DNA of 38,545 nucleotides, taken from the NCBI GenBank assembly GCA_964353745.1, contig CAYGWD010000008.1, positions 1 through 38,545 of the forward strand, given 5' to 3'. Both the position numbers and the translations under genes were made by a program. Source of the stretch: CS1-C013 sp964353745 (GTDB lineage: Archaea; Aenigmatarchaeota; Aenigmatarchaeia; Aenigmatarchaeales; Aenigmatarchaeaceae). Shown piece by piece: positions 7,709 to 14,645 of this stretch. The notes below the pieces were generated by a model. The model saw nothing but the letters and a program-made list of their open reading frames with translations, searched no databases and had not been told where the DNA came from. Numbering within the stretch: the first letter of the stretch is position 1; every line of letters starts with the position of its first letter.

Positions 7709-8050
7709 ATGGCAACCATACCGGTTATACCGTTTTCAGTCATGGATATAGTACCAATAGTCATTCACATTCTCTTCAATTCCATGACAGTATGGCTCAG
7801 CGCCATGTTCGTGACTGATAGCGCGAGATTGCAAGATGCTCTTATCTTCTCTGCGATAGCGTATGTCGCAACCATTCTGTTGAGATTCGTTCCTATACCT
7901 TATCTTCCTATAGTCAACACCACAATAATAGTTGATATGTTAATCAAGACCGTGCTTGCCATGAAACTTTTCAACACGGATTTCAAGAAGGGTGTGTGCA
8001 TATCAGGAGTCCAGATTCTTTTCAGTTCCTTGATATCTCTTCCGTTCTAA
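7709..8050 (+). CDS. multi-pass membrane protein, unknown
   Basis: This 113-residue protein has about four hydrophobic segments (roughly 10-32, 45-63, 66-85, 93-110) and few charges; DFKKG sits in a likely cytoplasmic loop. It lies between the two paralogue units of the array but is not itself related to them. I recognise no family. TTTAAATGAAAAG about 20-25 nt upstream of the ATG could be a TATA element of a leaderless transcript. Confidence 0.65.
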   Translation: MATIPVIPFSVMDIVPIVIHILFNSMTVWLSAMFVTDSARLQDALIFSAIAYVATILLRFVPIPYLPIVNTTIIVDMLIKTVLAMKLFNTDFKKGVCISGVQILFSSLISLPF

Positions 8051-8053
8051 AAC

Positions 8054-8085
8054 TTTTATTCTAGGAAATTAAAATATCAAACGAT
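8054..8085 (+). repeat. 32-nt leader repeat, copy 2
   Basis: These 32 nt are identical to 7236-7267 and end three bases before the ATG at 8089. Exact identity over non-coding sequence while the genes have diverged suggests a recent duplication or conversion of the leader, or selection on a regulatory signal. Confidence 0.85.
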
Positions 8086-8088
8086 GAA

Positions 8089-8310
8089 ATGCTAGAAGAT
8101 TATAACATGGATATTCTCTTCGAATGGATAATCCTAACCGTCTCAATCATATTCATCTTCCTAGGTTTCGGTGGTTTGATAGTGGTTATAACAACATCGA
8201 AGATTAATCCGGATTTATTGTTGGATTATGCCTATGCTTTCGTTTACTCCTACATGCTGATTTTAGGAATTCTTTTATTAACATACCGCAAGAAGATATT
8301 GATAAAGTAA
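8089..8310 (+). CDS. small two-helix membrane protein (paralogue B)
   Basis: This 73-residue protein has hydrophobic segments at about 8-33 and 47-66, then a basic end (TYRKKILIK). The pattern F-E-W-I-I-L ... FLGFGGLIV ... FVYSYMLILG ... YRKKI is shared with the protein at 8364 and with both halves of the one at 7271, so all three are built from one roughly 70-residue unit. Function is unknown. A 32-nt leader identical to that of the gene at 7271 lies directly upstream. Confidence 0.65.
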   Translation: MLEDYNMDILFEWIILTVSIIFIFLGFGGLIVVITTSKINPDLLLDYAYAFVYSYMLILGILLLTYRKKILIK

Positions 8311-8347
8311 ACTACCCACCGCTAAAGCATGTGGGCATCCTTGCGAC
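8311..8347 (+). mobile_element. possible IS200/IS605-type end hairpin, solo relic
   Basis: The sequence CTACCCACCGCTAAAGCATG followed by TGGGCATCC forms an imperfect hairpin: CCCAC pairs with GTGGG and an inner GC-TAAA-GC loop sits between them. This is the general form seen at the right end and RNA tail of many IS200/IS605 (tnpB) elements, where CTACCCAC ... CTAAAG ... GTGGGC recurs. No tnpA or tnpB is present, so at most this is a relic or non-autonomous remnant. It sits precisely between paralogues B and C. The link to IS605 rests on remembered consensus, not on a search. Confidence 0.35.
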
Positions 8348-8363
8348 ATGGTGATGATTTTTG

Positions 8364-8621
8364 ATGGAAGTCAAATTTTTCGGGCCGGCCAGCTCAAATC
8401 TAGAAGACATGCTTGAATGGATTCTGCGTTGGACCGGTATCGTATGTCTCTTTCTCGGTTCTTTTGGCGCTTTGCTGATTATTTCTTCAGGCAACAAGTT
8501 AATATCGGACAAGGTGCTTCAGCTCGCTTTCTCCTTTGTCAGTTTTTACATGCTGTTTTTCGGTCTATTCTTAATGGCATATTATAAGAAAATAGTGGTA
8601 AGGCCCAAAATTCGAAGATAA
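8364..8621 (+). CDS. small two-helix membrane protein (paralogue C)
   Basis: The ATG at 8364 (85 residues) is preceded by GGTGATG at 8351-8355 and flanking bases, a strong ribosome binding site. A TTG three bases earlier is in frame but less likely. Segments at about 20-40 and 50-72 are hydrophobic, and the tail is YKKIVVRPKIRR. It aligns end to end with residues 40-123 of the protein at 7271 (VKFFGPASSNLEDMLEW; SFVSFYMLFFG identical). Function is unknown. Confidence 0.7.
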   Translation: MEVKFFGPASSNLEDMLEWILRWTGIVCLFLGSFGALLIISSGNKLISDKVLQLAFSFVSFYMLFFGLFLMAYYKKIVVRPKIRR

Positions 8622-8677
8622 GCTCGAATAAAGTTAATTTTATAAACCTTAATCTTTATAATGAAAAAAGTGGTCCT

Positions 8678-9334
8678 ATGGGTATGAGAAAGTCTAAAGA
8701 GGCAGAACAGAAAGAAGACGAAAAAACAGAAAAGCTTAAAGATAAGAAGGCCATGATGAAGAAAAAGAAAGCCATAGAAGGAATAAGAGGAATCGTCAGA
8801 ATCGGAGAGATTGATGTAGAAGGCGATAAGAAAACAAGAATCGCCCTGTTAAGAATCAAGGGCATCGGCAAATCATTATCAAAGGCTTTGGTTGTTGCTT
8901 CTGGCTTGAATCCCGAGGCATTAATAGGGAGTTTGACAGAGGAGGAGATGAAGAAATTGGAGGAAGTCATGAAGAATCCTGGAAATTATGGCATTCCTTT
9001 TCATATGCTTAACAGAAGATTAGATCCTCAGACAGGGGAGAACAGGCACCTGATAAGTTCTGAATTAAGTCTTGCCATCAAATCTGACATCGATGCCATG
9101 AAAAAAATGAGATGCTACAAGGGGATAAGGCACGAGTTAGGCTTGCCGTGCAGAGGTCAGAGAACCAGGTCCAGTTTTAGAACAGGAGGAATTGTTGGCG
9201 TCTTAAAGAAAAAGCAAGCTCCTGGCGCAGCTCCAGCTGGTGGTGCAGGGAAGCCTTCAGAGAAGTCCGCAGAGAAGCTTGCAGAGAAAGCTGCTGAAAA
9301 ACCTGCGGCCAAGGCAGAGGAAAAGAAACAGTGA
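8678..9334 (+). CDS. rps13: 30S ribosomal protein S13
   Basis: S13 contacts the head of the small subunit and the P-site tRNA. The archaeal S13 core spans about residues 34-180: GIRGIVRIGEIDVEGDKKT, the helix-hairpin-helix RIKGIGKSLSKAL, and the C-terminal GIRHELGLPCRGQRTRSSFR. The 218-residue length exceeds the family because of a Lys/Glu-rich N-terminal extension (about 33 residues) and an Ala/Glu/Lys-rich tail with repeated EKxAEK units. It is the first gene of the S13-S4-S11-RpoD cluster; its stop is 4 nt before the S4 ATG. TTTTATAAACC about 35 nt upstream could be the TATA box. A second in-frame ATG is at 8684. Confidence 0.93.
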   Translation: MGMRKSKEAEQKEDEKTEKLKDKKAMMKKKKAIEGIRGIVRIGEIDVEGDKKTRIALLRIKGIGKSLSKALVVASGLNPEALIGSLTEEEMKKLEEVMKNPGNYGIPFHMLNRRLDPQTGENRHLISSELSLAIKSDIDAMKKMRCYKGIRHELGLPCRGQRTRSSFRTGGIVGVLKKKQAPGAAPAGGAGKPSEKSAEKLAEKAAEKPAAKAEEKKQ

Positions 9335-9338
9335 TTAG

Positions 9339-9818
9339 ATGAAAAAGCAAAAAAGTAAGTTTGAAAGGCCGAGAAGGCCATGGGATAAGGTAAGAATAGA
9401 AGAAGAGAAAAAAATAATGCAGAATTACGGCTTGAGAAGAAAGAAGGAGATATGGAGAGAAGAGTCTATACTGAGAAATTACAGAAGACTGGCAAGAAGC
9501 CTGGCAGCTGTTAGAGACAAGGAAAAAGAGAAAATATTGTTAGGCAAGCTTTTCAGAATGGGCATGATAAGCAAAGAGGCTGGTCTTGATGATGTTTTAG
9601 TTTTAACAGTAGAAAATATTTTGGATAGAAGATTCCAGACAATTGTTTTCAAGAAAGGCCTGGCCAAGAACTTGAAGCAGGCAAGGCAATACATAGTTCA
9701 TGGCCATATAGCCTTTGAAGGCAGAAGGATTAAATGGCCGAGCATGTTAATTCCTTTGGGCGGCGAAGAGAAAATAGGATTTTACGAGAAGAGCAAGATA
9801 AAGGCGGTATCTCAATGA
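9339..9818 (+). CDS. rps4: 30S ribosomal protein S4
   Basis: S4 is a primary 16S rRNA-binding protein. At 159 residues it fits the archaeal form. Visible features are the basic N-terminus (RPRRPWDKVRIEEEK), the LRNYRRLARSL segment, and an S4 RNA-binding domain (LDRRFQTIVFKKGLAKNLKQ, then ARQYIVHGHIAFEGRRI). The ATG is 5 nt after the S13 TGA region, and its own stop overlaps the S11 ATG (ATGA), so translation of the three is probably coupled. Confidence 0.95.
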   Translation: MKKQKSKFERPRRPWDKVRIEEEKKIMQNYGLRRKKEIWREESILRNYRRLARSLAAVRDKEKEKILLGKLFRMGMISKEAGLDDVLVLTVENILDRRFQTIVFKKGLAKNLKQARQYIVHGHIAFEGRRIKWPSMLIPLGGEEKIGFYEKSKIKAVSQ

Positions 9819-10216
9819 GACCGGAAAAACAAGAATTAAGATGGGGAATAGCAAACATCTTTAGCTCTGCTAACAATACAATAATTCATATTACTGATAT
9901 CACTGGCAGCGAGACGATAGCTAGATTTTCAGCGGGAATGATGACAGACAAGGACAGGGAAGGGGGGTCGCCCTATCCTGCTTTGATAGCGTCATCAAAG
10001 GCTGCTGAACTTGCTTTAGAAAAGGGAATAACAGCAGTTCACATAAGGGTAAGGGCTCCGGGTGGAATTAGATCTAAAAGCCCGGGAGCAGGAGCTCAAC
10101 CGGCCATCAGGGCTTTGGCTAGAGCCGGCCTTAGAATAGGCAGAATAGAGGATGTCACGCCCATAGGCCATGGTTTTATGAAAGCAAAGGGCGGCAGGCG
10201 TGGCCGTCGTATCTGA
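9815..10216 (+). CDS. rps11: 30S ribosomal protein S11
   Basis: S11 sits on the platform of the small subunit near the mRNA exit. I place the start at the ATG at 9815 (MRPEKQELRWGIANIFSS, 133 residues), which overlaps the S4 stop; a longer reading from 9734 lies inside S4 and has no family support. The conserved NNTIIHITDITGSETIARFS, the KADRDEGSPYPA-like region (here KDREGGSPYPA), and VRAPGGIRSKSPGAGAQPAI are all present, with the C-terminal basic GGRRGRRI. Confidence 0.96.
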   Translation: MRPEKQELRWGIANIFSSANNTIIHITDITGSETIARFSAGMMTDKDREGGSPYPALIASSKAAELALEKGITAVHIRVRAPGGIRSKSPGAGAQPAIRALARAGLRIGRIEDVTPIGHGFMKAKGGRRGRRI

Positions 10217-10270
10217 TAAGCGAAAGATTAATAAATAATAATAACTATTTTTTACTAACTAGGTGATGTA

Positions 10271-11053
10271 TTGAAAATCAAGATATTGGAAAAAACTGAC
10301 AATGAGATAAGATTCTTGTTAGAAGATTCGAATCCACAGTTTGCAAACGCTTTGAGAAGGATAGCGACGGTTGAAGTTCCTGTGCTGGCGATAGGCACAG
10401 TTGATTTTTCTGTAAATGATTCTGTTCTTTATAACGAGGTAATAGCCCACCGATTAGGATTGATTCCGTTGGTCTTCAATCTAAAGGATTTTCATTTCAA
10501 GGAAGAAGAGCATGAGGAAGGGAAGACTTGTTCGATGTGCGAGGTTGTTTTTGCGATAAACAAGAAAGGACCAGGGATGGTTTACTCGAAGGACATGAAG
10601 TCGAGCAATCCTGACGTGAAGCCATTATATGATAACATACCCATCGTTGAACTGTTTGGAGACCAGAAACTAAAATTAGAGGCTTCTGCTTCCCTTGGTA
10701 TAGGGTTGAATCATGCCAGATACCAAGCGGCGAATGCTTTTTACAGATATTATCCTTCTGTCAAGTTGAATGGAAAGACAATCAATGTTGATGAAGTCAT
10801 TAAATCATGTCCTAAAGACGCTCTTAAGATTGATGACAATAAGGCTTCTGTTAGTGCGGATTGTGACTTGTGCAGAGAGTGCGTAAAGGTTGCAAAACCA
10901 GAAGGCTCTTTAGAAATTGTTGGCGATGATACAAAGTTCATTTTCGACATCGAGACAATATCAGGACTGAAACCAGAGGAAATCATTCTAAAATCTGTGG
11001 ACATTCTTAAGGAAAAGGTAAAAGAGTTTGGTAAGGAAATAAGCAAGATTTAG
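10271..11053 (+). CDS. rpoD: RNA polymerase subunit D (Rpb3/alpha-like) with Fe-S site
   Basis: RpoD forms the assembly platform of RNA polymerase with RpoL. The start is a TTG at 10271 (MKIKILEKTD) preceded by AGGTGATG, a strong ribosome binding site; no ATG fits. The 260-residue protein has the alpha-like dimerisation domain (NALRRIATVEVPVLAI; HRLGLIPLV) and a ferredoxin-like insertion with C180, C198, C201 and C204 (SCP ... ADCDLCREC), matching the single Fe-S cluster known from Sulfolobus RpoD. An additional CSMC pair lies at 87-90. Its position after S11 is the standard archaeal order. Confidence 0.95.
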   Translation: MKIKILEKTDNEIRFLLEDSNPQFANALRRIATVEVPVLAIGTVDFSVNDSVLYNEVIAHRLGLIPLVFNLKDFHFKEEEHEEGKTCSMCEVVFAINKKGPGMVYSKDMKSSNPDVKPLYDNIPIVELFGDQKLKLEASASLGIGLNHARYQAANAFYRYYPSVKLNGKTINVDEVIKSCPKDALKIDDNKASVSADCDLCRECVKVAKPEGSLEIVGDDTKFIFDIETISGLKPEEIILKSVDILKEKVKEFGKEISKI

Positions 11054-11082
11054 TATTTATTTCTTAACGTACAATTATTTTT

Positions 11083-11337
11083 ATGTCTAATTATAATAGT
11101 CCAACTGAAGAAGAGAAAAAATCAGCTGAAGAATTTAAAAAACGCGCTATGGAATTACATAGCTTAGAAGTTATAGCAGAAACAAAACCTTATCTTCTCG
11201 ATTCCCAACAACATGAAAGATTAAGGGAGATGGACGAAGCAATGGAAGCAAGTGCGACAAGGCACGGTGGTTACTCGCCTCTGGAAATAATTTCAATTAA
11301 AAGGGGTTTTCGTCCCGTGATAACAAAAGATGAATAG
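11083..11337 (+). CDS. small acidic protein, unknown (pair member 1)
   Basis: This 84-residue, mostly helical, charged protein has no membrane segment (SPTEEEKKSAEEFKKRAMEL at the start). Its C-terminal GGYSPLEIISIKRGFRPV resembles HGYNVGQIIGISMGYGRMF in the next gene, so the two may be distant duplicates. TATTTATTT about 30 nt upstream may be its own TATA, giving a leaderless mRNA. It interrupts the usual rpoD-to-rpl18e order. No family is recognised. Confidence 0.55.
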   Translation: MSNYNSPTEEEKKSAEEFKKRAMELHSLEVIAETKPYLLDSQQHERLREMDEAMEASATRHGGYSPLEIISIKRGFRPVITKDE

Positions 11338-11346
11338 AGGGTTAGC

Positions 11347-11556
11347 ATGCCAGAAGAAACTCGTAAAGAAATGATTGAAAGAAAAGCAAGAGAATTTAAT
11401 GAATTGATAGAAAGTTACAGACATAGACCTGACCATGGAAGAACAATGGCTGAAACACTGGAACCAAATCCTCATGGCTACAATGTTGGCCAAATAATCG
11501 GAATATCCATGGGTTATGGGCGTATGTTTTCTAAAAGTTTTTCAGAACAAAAGTAA
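11347..11556 (+). CDS. small protein, unknown (pair member 2)
   Basis: This 69-residue protein has a charged helical N-terminal half (ETRKEMIERKAREFNELIE) and a Gly/aromatic C-terminal half (HGYNVGQIIGISMGYGRMF). It follows the upstream gene by 9 nt with GAGGGTTAGC ahead of its ATG, so the two form an operon. The C-terminal resemblance to the upstream gene suggests duplication. Function is unknown. Confidence 0.55.
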   Translation: MPEETRKEMIERKAREFNELIESYRHRPDHGRTMAETLEPNPHGYNVGQIIGISMGYGRMFSKSFSEQK

Positions 11557-11617
11557 ATTTCTATTAGACGGTTGTTTGTAGATTATTTAAATATTCTCGA
11601 ATTTAATTCTAAATCAC

Positions 11618-11753
11618 GCGGAGGTAGCCAAGTCTGGTCAAAGGCGCAGGACTTAAGATTACACTCTTAAGTGTTGACGCAAGTTAATCTTGCCATGATA
11701 AGACATCCTGTCTCTTAGTGGGTTCGTCGGTTCGAATCCGGCCCTCCGCACCA
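11618..11753 (+). tRNA. tRNA-Leu(UAA) with a 47-nt intron and encoded CCA
   Basis: The acceptor GCGGAGG (11618-11624) pairs with CCTCCGC (11743-11749), with discriminator A11750 and an encoded CCA at 11751-11753. The anticodon stem CAGGA pairs with TCCTG (11706-11710). The anticodon TAA is at 11654-11656, and the intron is 11658-11704 between positions 37 and 38. A long variable arm (TCTCTTAGTGGG) and D loop (AAGTCTGGTCAAA) are typical of tRNA-Leu. The T arm is GTCGG-TTCGAAT-CCGGC. ATTTAAATATT about 30 nt upstream is a good TATA candidate. Unlike this one, the tRNA-Ser and tRNA-Pro in this window lack an encoded CCA. Confidence 0.92.
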
Positions 11754-11770
11754 TTCTACTCATAACAAAA

Positions 11771-11782
11771 GCTTTAAAAATG
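11771..11782 (+). promoter_or_regulatory. putative TATA box, leaderless start of rpl18e
   Basis: GCTTTAAAAATG is centred about 28 nt before the ATG at 11804. Together with the lack of a ribosome binding site, this suggests a second, leaderless promoter restarting the ribosomal operon after tRNA-Leu. Confidence 0.4.
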
Positions 11783-11803
11783 TAAAAAATAAAACAGATT
11801 AAC

Positions 11804-12169
11804 ATGTCAAAGCCAACAGGACCGACAAATCCATTGTTGATTAAATTGATAGAGGACATTAGGGAAAAGGGTTACAAGGGAAATATACCTTTTCTGATAG
11901 ACATAGCAAAGAAACTGGAAGTCTCTAGGAGAAGTAGACCTGAGGTAAACTTGACAAAGTTGGACAGGATTTGCAAGGAGAACGAGACAATAATAGTTCC
12001 AGGAAAGGTCTTGTCAACAGGGAGATTAAAGAAACCATTGAAAGTAGCGGCTGCAAGCTTTTCCATGTCTGCTGTTGAAAAAATAAACAAGGCAGGAGGA
12101 AAGGCAATGTCTATACAAGAGCTAATAGAAACCAATCCAAAGGGAACAAATGTTAGGATAGTGATTTAA
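11804..12169 (+). CDS. rpl18e: 50S ribosomal protein L18e
   Basis: This 121-residue protein shows the L18e/L15 pattern: SKPTGPTNPLLIKLIEDI, LEVSRRSRPEVNLTKLDRI, the VPGKVLSTGRLKKPLKVAA core, and a C-terminal ISIQELIETNPKG-like segment (here MSIQELIETNPKGTNVRIVI). It is the first gene of the second half of the cluster. Its TAA shares a base with the ATG of the small gene at 12169. Confidence 0.95.
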   Translation: MSKPTGPTNPLLIKLIEDIREKGYKGNIPFLIDIAKKLEVSRRSRPEVNLTKLDRICKENETIIVPGKVLSTGRLKKPLKVAAASFSMSAVEKINKAGGKAMSIQELIETNPKGTNVRIVI

Positions 12170-12414
12170 TGAGATCAGAATGCATGCTAAACTGTGAAAT
12201 GGAAACTAGATTAGGGACAGCCGAAAGAATACTTCATGAAAGTGTAAAGAAATTTGGTAAGATAGATAGAAAAGAATATAAAATATATTTAAGGTCTGTT
12301 TTAGGATTAAAAGAAAAAACAGCAGAAAATTATATTTTTAATATTTTACATTCTTCAGAAACTCTAAAAACTAAAAGAGAAGATGGAAAAATTTATATTT
12401 GTGAGGTTGACTGA
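12169..12414 (+). CDS. small putative DNA/RNA-binding protein inserted between L18e and L13
   Basis: This 81-residue protein starts with an ATG overlapping the rpl18e stop (TAATG), and its TGA is directly followed by the rpl13 ATG. It is Lys/Glu/Ile-rich. Residues 40-75 (YLRSVLGLKEKTAENYIFNI ... LKTKREDGKIYI) have the look of a helix-turn-helix with a short wing. Codon use is markedly more AT-rich (AAA, ATA, TTA) than in the flanking ribosomal genes. The usual archaeal order is L18e directly followed by L13, so this gene is an insertion. Function is unknown. Confidence 0.6.
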   Translation: MRSECMLNCEMETRLGTAERILHESVKKFGKIDRKEYKIYLRSVLGLKEKTAENYIFNILHSSETLKTKREDGKIYICEVD

Positions 12415-12819
12415 ATGATAGTTGATGCCGACGGCGCGATTCTAGGCAGACTGGCGTCCAAGATTGCAAAGGAACTGTTAAGAGGGGAAAACGTGATTGT
12501 TATAAACTCGGAGAAGATCGTGGTAAGCGGTAATCCTGATGCTGTTTTCAAAAGATTCTTTGAGAAGAGGGAGAGAGGAGACGTTTTCAAAGGGCCGTTT
12601 TATCCCAAGTATCCCGACAGAATCTTGGTAAGGTCTGTCAGAGGCATGCTTCCATACAAAAAGGAAAGGGGAAAAAAAGCTCTTAAGAAATTAAGGGCTT
12701 ATATTGGCAATCCTGAAAACCTGAAAGGTGAAAAGATAAGCAAGACTTCAGACGATTTAAGGTGCAAATTCACCAACCTCGAAAAAATATGCAAGAAACT
12801 GGGTGCTAAACTTGGCTAA
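12415..12819 (+). CDS. rpl13: 50S ribosomal protein L13
   Basis: This 134-residue protein has archaeal L13 features: VDADGAILGRLASKIAKELL, VIVINSEKIVVSGN, GPFYPKYPDRILVRSVRGML, and PYKKERGKKALKKLRAYIG. It overlaps the S9 start by a few bases. L13 binds 23S rRNA early in assembly. Complete and ordinary. Confidence 0.96.
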   Translation: MIVDADGAILGRLASKIAKELLRGENVIVINSEKIVVSGNPDAVFKRFFEKRERGDVFKGPFYPKYPDRILVRSVRGMLPYKKERGKKALKKLRAYIGNPENLKGEKISKTSDDLRCKFTNLEKICKKLGAKLG

Positions 12820-13222
12820 GAAAAAGATAATGATTCAAAAAACAGGCAAGAGAAAGAGAGCAATTGCCAGAGCAGTTGCGCAATCAGGCTCAGGAGAAAT
12901 AGTCATAAATAACAAGCCTCTAGAGATTTTCGAGCCTGAGATGCTTAAACTGTTTATCAAAGAGCCATTGATGATTGCAGGAGAGGGAGTAAAGGATTTG
13001 GACATAAGTGTTGACGTGAAAGGCGGGGGAGTTTTTGGTCAGGCTTCTGCTGCAAGACAAGCCATAGCAAAGATTCTGGTCGAACATGACAAAGGCCTGA
13101 AAGAAAAGTTCTTGAGCTATGACAGAACGCTGTTGGTGGCTGATGCAAGGAGAACAGAAGCGCACAAGCCTTCAGCAAGTAAACGAGGGCCTCGTAGGCA
13201 CAAGCAAAGATCGAAGAGATAG
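12812..13222 (+). CDS. rps9: 30S ribosomal protein S9
   Basis: S9 reaches the P site with its basic C-terminal tail. I chose the TTG at 12812 (MAKKKIMIQKTGKRKRAIAR, 136 residues), which has GGGTG about 7 nt upstream and overlaps the rpl13 stop. An ATG at 12830 would drop six residues and lacks a ribosome binding site; a GTG at 12803 is also possible. The GKRKRAIARA motif, GGGVFGQASAARQAIAK, and the tail KPSASKRGPRRHKQRSKR are conserved. The next expected gene, rpoN, is displaced by the endonuclease gene. Confidence 0.95.
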   Translation: MAKKKIMIQKTGKRKRAIARAVAQSGSGEIVINNKPLEIFEPEMLKLFIKEPLMIAGEGVKDLDISVDVKGGGVFGQASAARQAIAKILVEHDKGLKEKFLSYDRTLLVADARRTEAHKPSASKRGPRRHKQRSKR

Positions 13223-13265
13223 TTTTTTAATGTCTTTAGTTTAGATATAATAAAAGGTGGTTTAA

Positions 13266-13286
13266 ACGATAATACCTGTTAGATAT
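13266..13286 (+). pseudogene. decayed 5' end of rpoN (remnant start)
   Basis: In frame this reads ACG-ATA-ATA-CCT-GTT-AGA-TAT, that is T/M-I-I-P-V-R-Y, followed shortly by a TAA at 13290. RpoN begins M-I-I-P-V-R-C, so two single-base transitions (ATG to ACG, TGT to TAT) convert an rpoN start into this. An archaeal ribosome binding site (AAGGTGGT) precedes it at the expected distance. It is the likely original rpoN start, cut off from the rest of the gene by the insertion at 13305-14645. Confidence 0.6.
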
Positions 13287-13304
13287 AAGTAAATAGGCAT
13301 AAAT

Positions 13305-14645
13305 ATGATAAATAAATTATACGACAATGATGAATTGATTTTAGTTAGAAAAGATTTCAAAAACTCAGTTTTTGTAAAATTACTTAAAAAATACAATTGC
13401 AGTTTTTTAGCAAGTAAACTTCAAGTTTCTCACGGAACAATTTACAGATACAAAAACAAATCAAATGTTCCAATATCAATTTCACTGTTTAAAAAATGCA
13501 TGATATTGTTGGACATCAACTTAGACGAGTTAGATAAGAATGTCATTAAGATATTTAAACCCAAAGAAATTCGATACAAATGTTTAGGAATCGGTCGAAA
13601 TATCAGAAAGCGGCAATTAAAAGAATGGAAAAATATGTTGCCCCATGTTGAAGACTTGATAGAAGGCAACTACTTAAACTTGGAAAAATGGTTCAAATCT
13701 TATCTAAAACTAATTAATTTCGGCGCCAGAAAAATTGTAGACATAAAATATGAAAAAAATATATTTATAGTAAATCACAAAAATTATGCAAGGGGGAAGC
13801 AAAAGGATTTTACAGTTGTTCTTCCACGAAAAATAAAGGTTGATGACGATTTTCAGTATTTCTTTGGTTTGTGGTGTGGTGATAGGGTGGGTGGAGGTAG
13901 AATAGGAACCGTAAATAAAGCTTTCGAATTAAATCGTTTTACTGCTGATTATCTTAAAAATAATTTATATCAAAATCCACTGTTTGTTGTTTTAAAAAGT
14001 TCTAATATTAGCAAGTTACCTAATTTTGATTTTAAGATAGATTCTGTTCAAGAAGTAAAAGGGATGCCAGGAGATTGGGCATTATGTGTTTGGTCTGTCA
14101 ATGGTTTTCTTAAAAGCTTCTTTAATCATTTATACAAAAATTTAGATGATGTCTTAAACATTTTACCTGATAAAAATATTTTCTTTGCCGGTTTATTTGA
14201 TGCAGAAGGAAACATATTCCTAGAAGATAATTGTTTTAGATGGTCCTGCAAAGACCCCGAAAAAGTAGAAATTTATAAAAAATATCTTAGAAAATATGAT
14301 TTATTTAATCGATACGATGGTTCAAGTTTAATAACTAATAATGTTAATGTATTTTTAAAATTAATTTTTCCTTATCTTAGACATAAAGAAAAGATAAACA
14401 AGTCTCAATTAATTTGTACTGGTAAAGGTTATTTGGATAAAAAATTTAGAAACATTTTAAGTATAATAAATATAAACCAAGGTAAAACTGTTATTGAAGC
14501 AGCAAAAATCATGGAAAGAAAAAAATTATGGCCACAAGTAAGATTTTTAGAAAAGTATAAATATGTAAAATGCAAAGGATATCCTAAGCATGTTTATATG
14601 ACTTGTAAAGGTATAAATGAGTTGAGGAGGGAAGGACAGAAATGA
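13305..14645 (+). CDS. LAGLIDADG homing endonuclease inserted at the 5' end of rpoN
   Basis: This 446-residue protein has two dodecapeptide motifs, FFGLWCGD (about 185-192) and FFAGLFDAEGN (293-303), as in single-chain LAGLIDADG enzymes. The N-terminal part (FLASKLQVSHGTIYRYKNKS) resembles a helix-turn-helix. The C-terminal 60 residues (IEAAKIMERKKLWPQVRFLE ... RREGQK) look like a winged helix. It lacks intein splicing blocks. The gene is very AT-rich, using AAA, TTA and ATA codons, unlike its neighbours. Its TGA overlaps the new rpoN ATG (AATGA). It lies between rps9 and rpoN, normally adjacent in archaea, and has an rpoN-start remnant upstream and a recoded rpoN start downstream. All three stretches (13266, 13305 and the rpoN core) share the same frame. 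Confidence 0.85.
   Translation: MINKLYDNDELILVRKDFKNSVFVKLLKKYNCSFLASKLQVSHGTIYRYKNKSNVPISISLFKKCMILLDINLDELDKNVIKIFKPKEIRYKCLGIGRNIRKRQLKEWKNMLPHVEDLIEGNYLNLEKWFKSYLKLINFGARKIVDIKYEKNIFIVNHKNYARGKQKDFTVVLPRKIKVDDDFQYFFGLWCGDRVGGGRIGTVNKAFELNRFTADYLKNNLYQNPLFVVLKSSNISKLPNFDFKIDSVQEVKGMPGDWALCVWSVNGFLKSFFNHLYKNLDDVLNILPDKNIFFAGLFDAEGNIFLEDNCFRWSCKDPEKVEIYKKYLRKYDLFNRYDGSSLITNNVNVFLKLIFPYLRHKEKINKSQLICTGKGYLDKKFRNILSIININQGKTVIEAAKIMERKKLWPQVRFLEKYKYVKCKGYPKHVYMTCKGINELRREGQK

Noticed and set aside
13305..14645. An intein in RpoN.
   Set aside because: There are stops on both sides (TAA 13290, TGA 14643) and no splicing blocks A, B, F or G.
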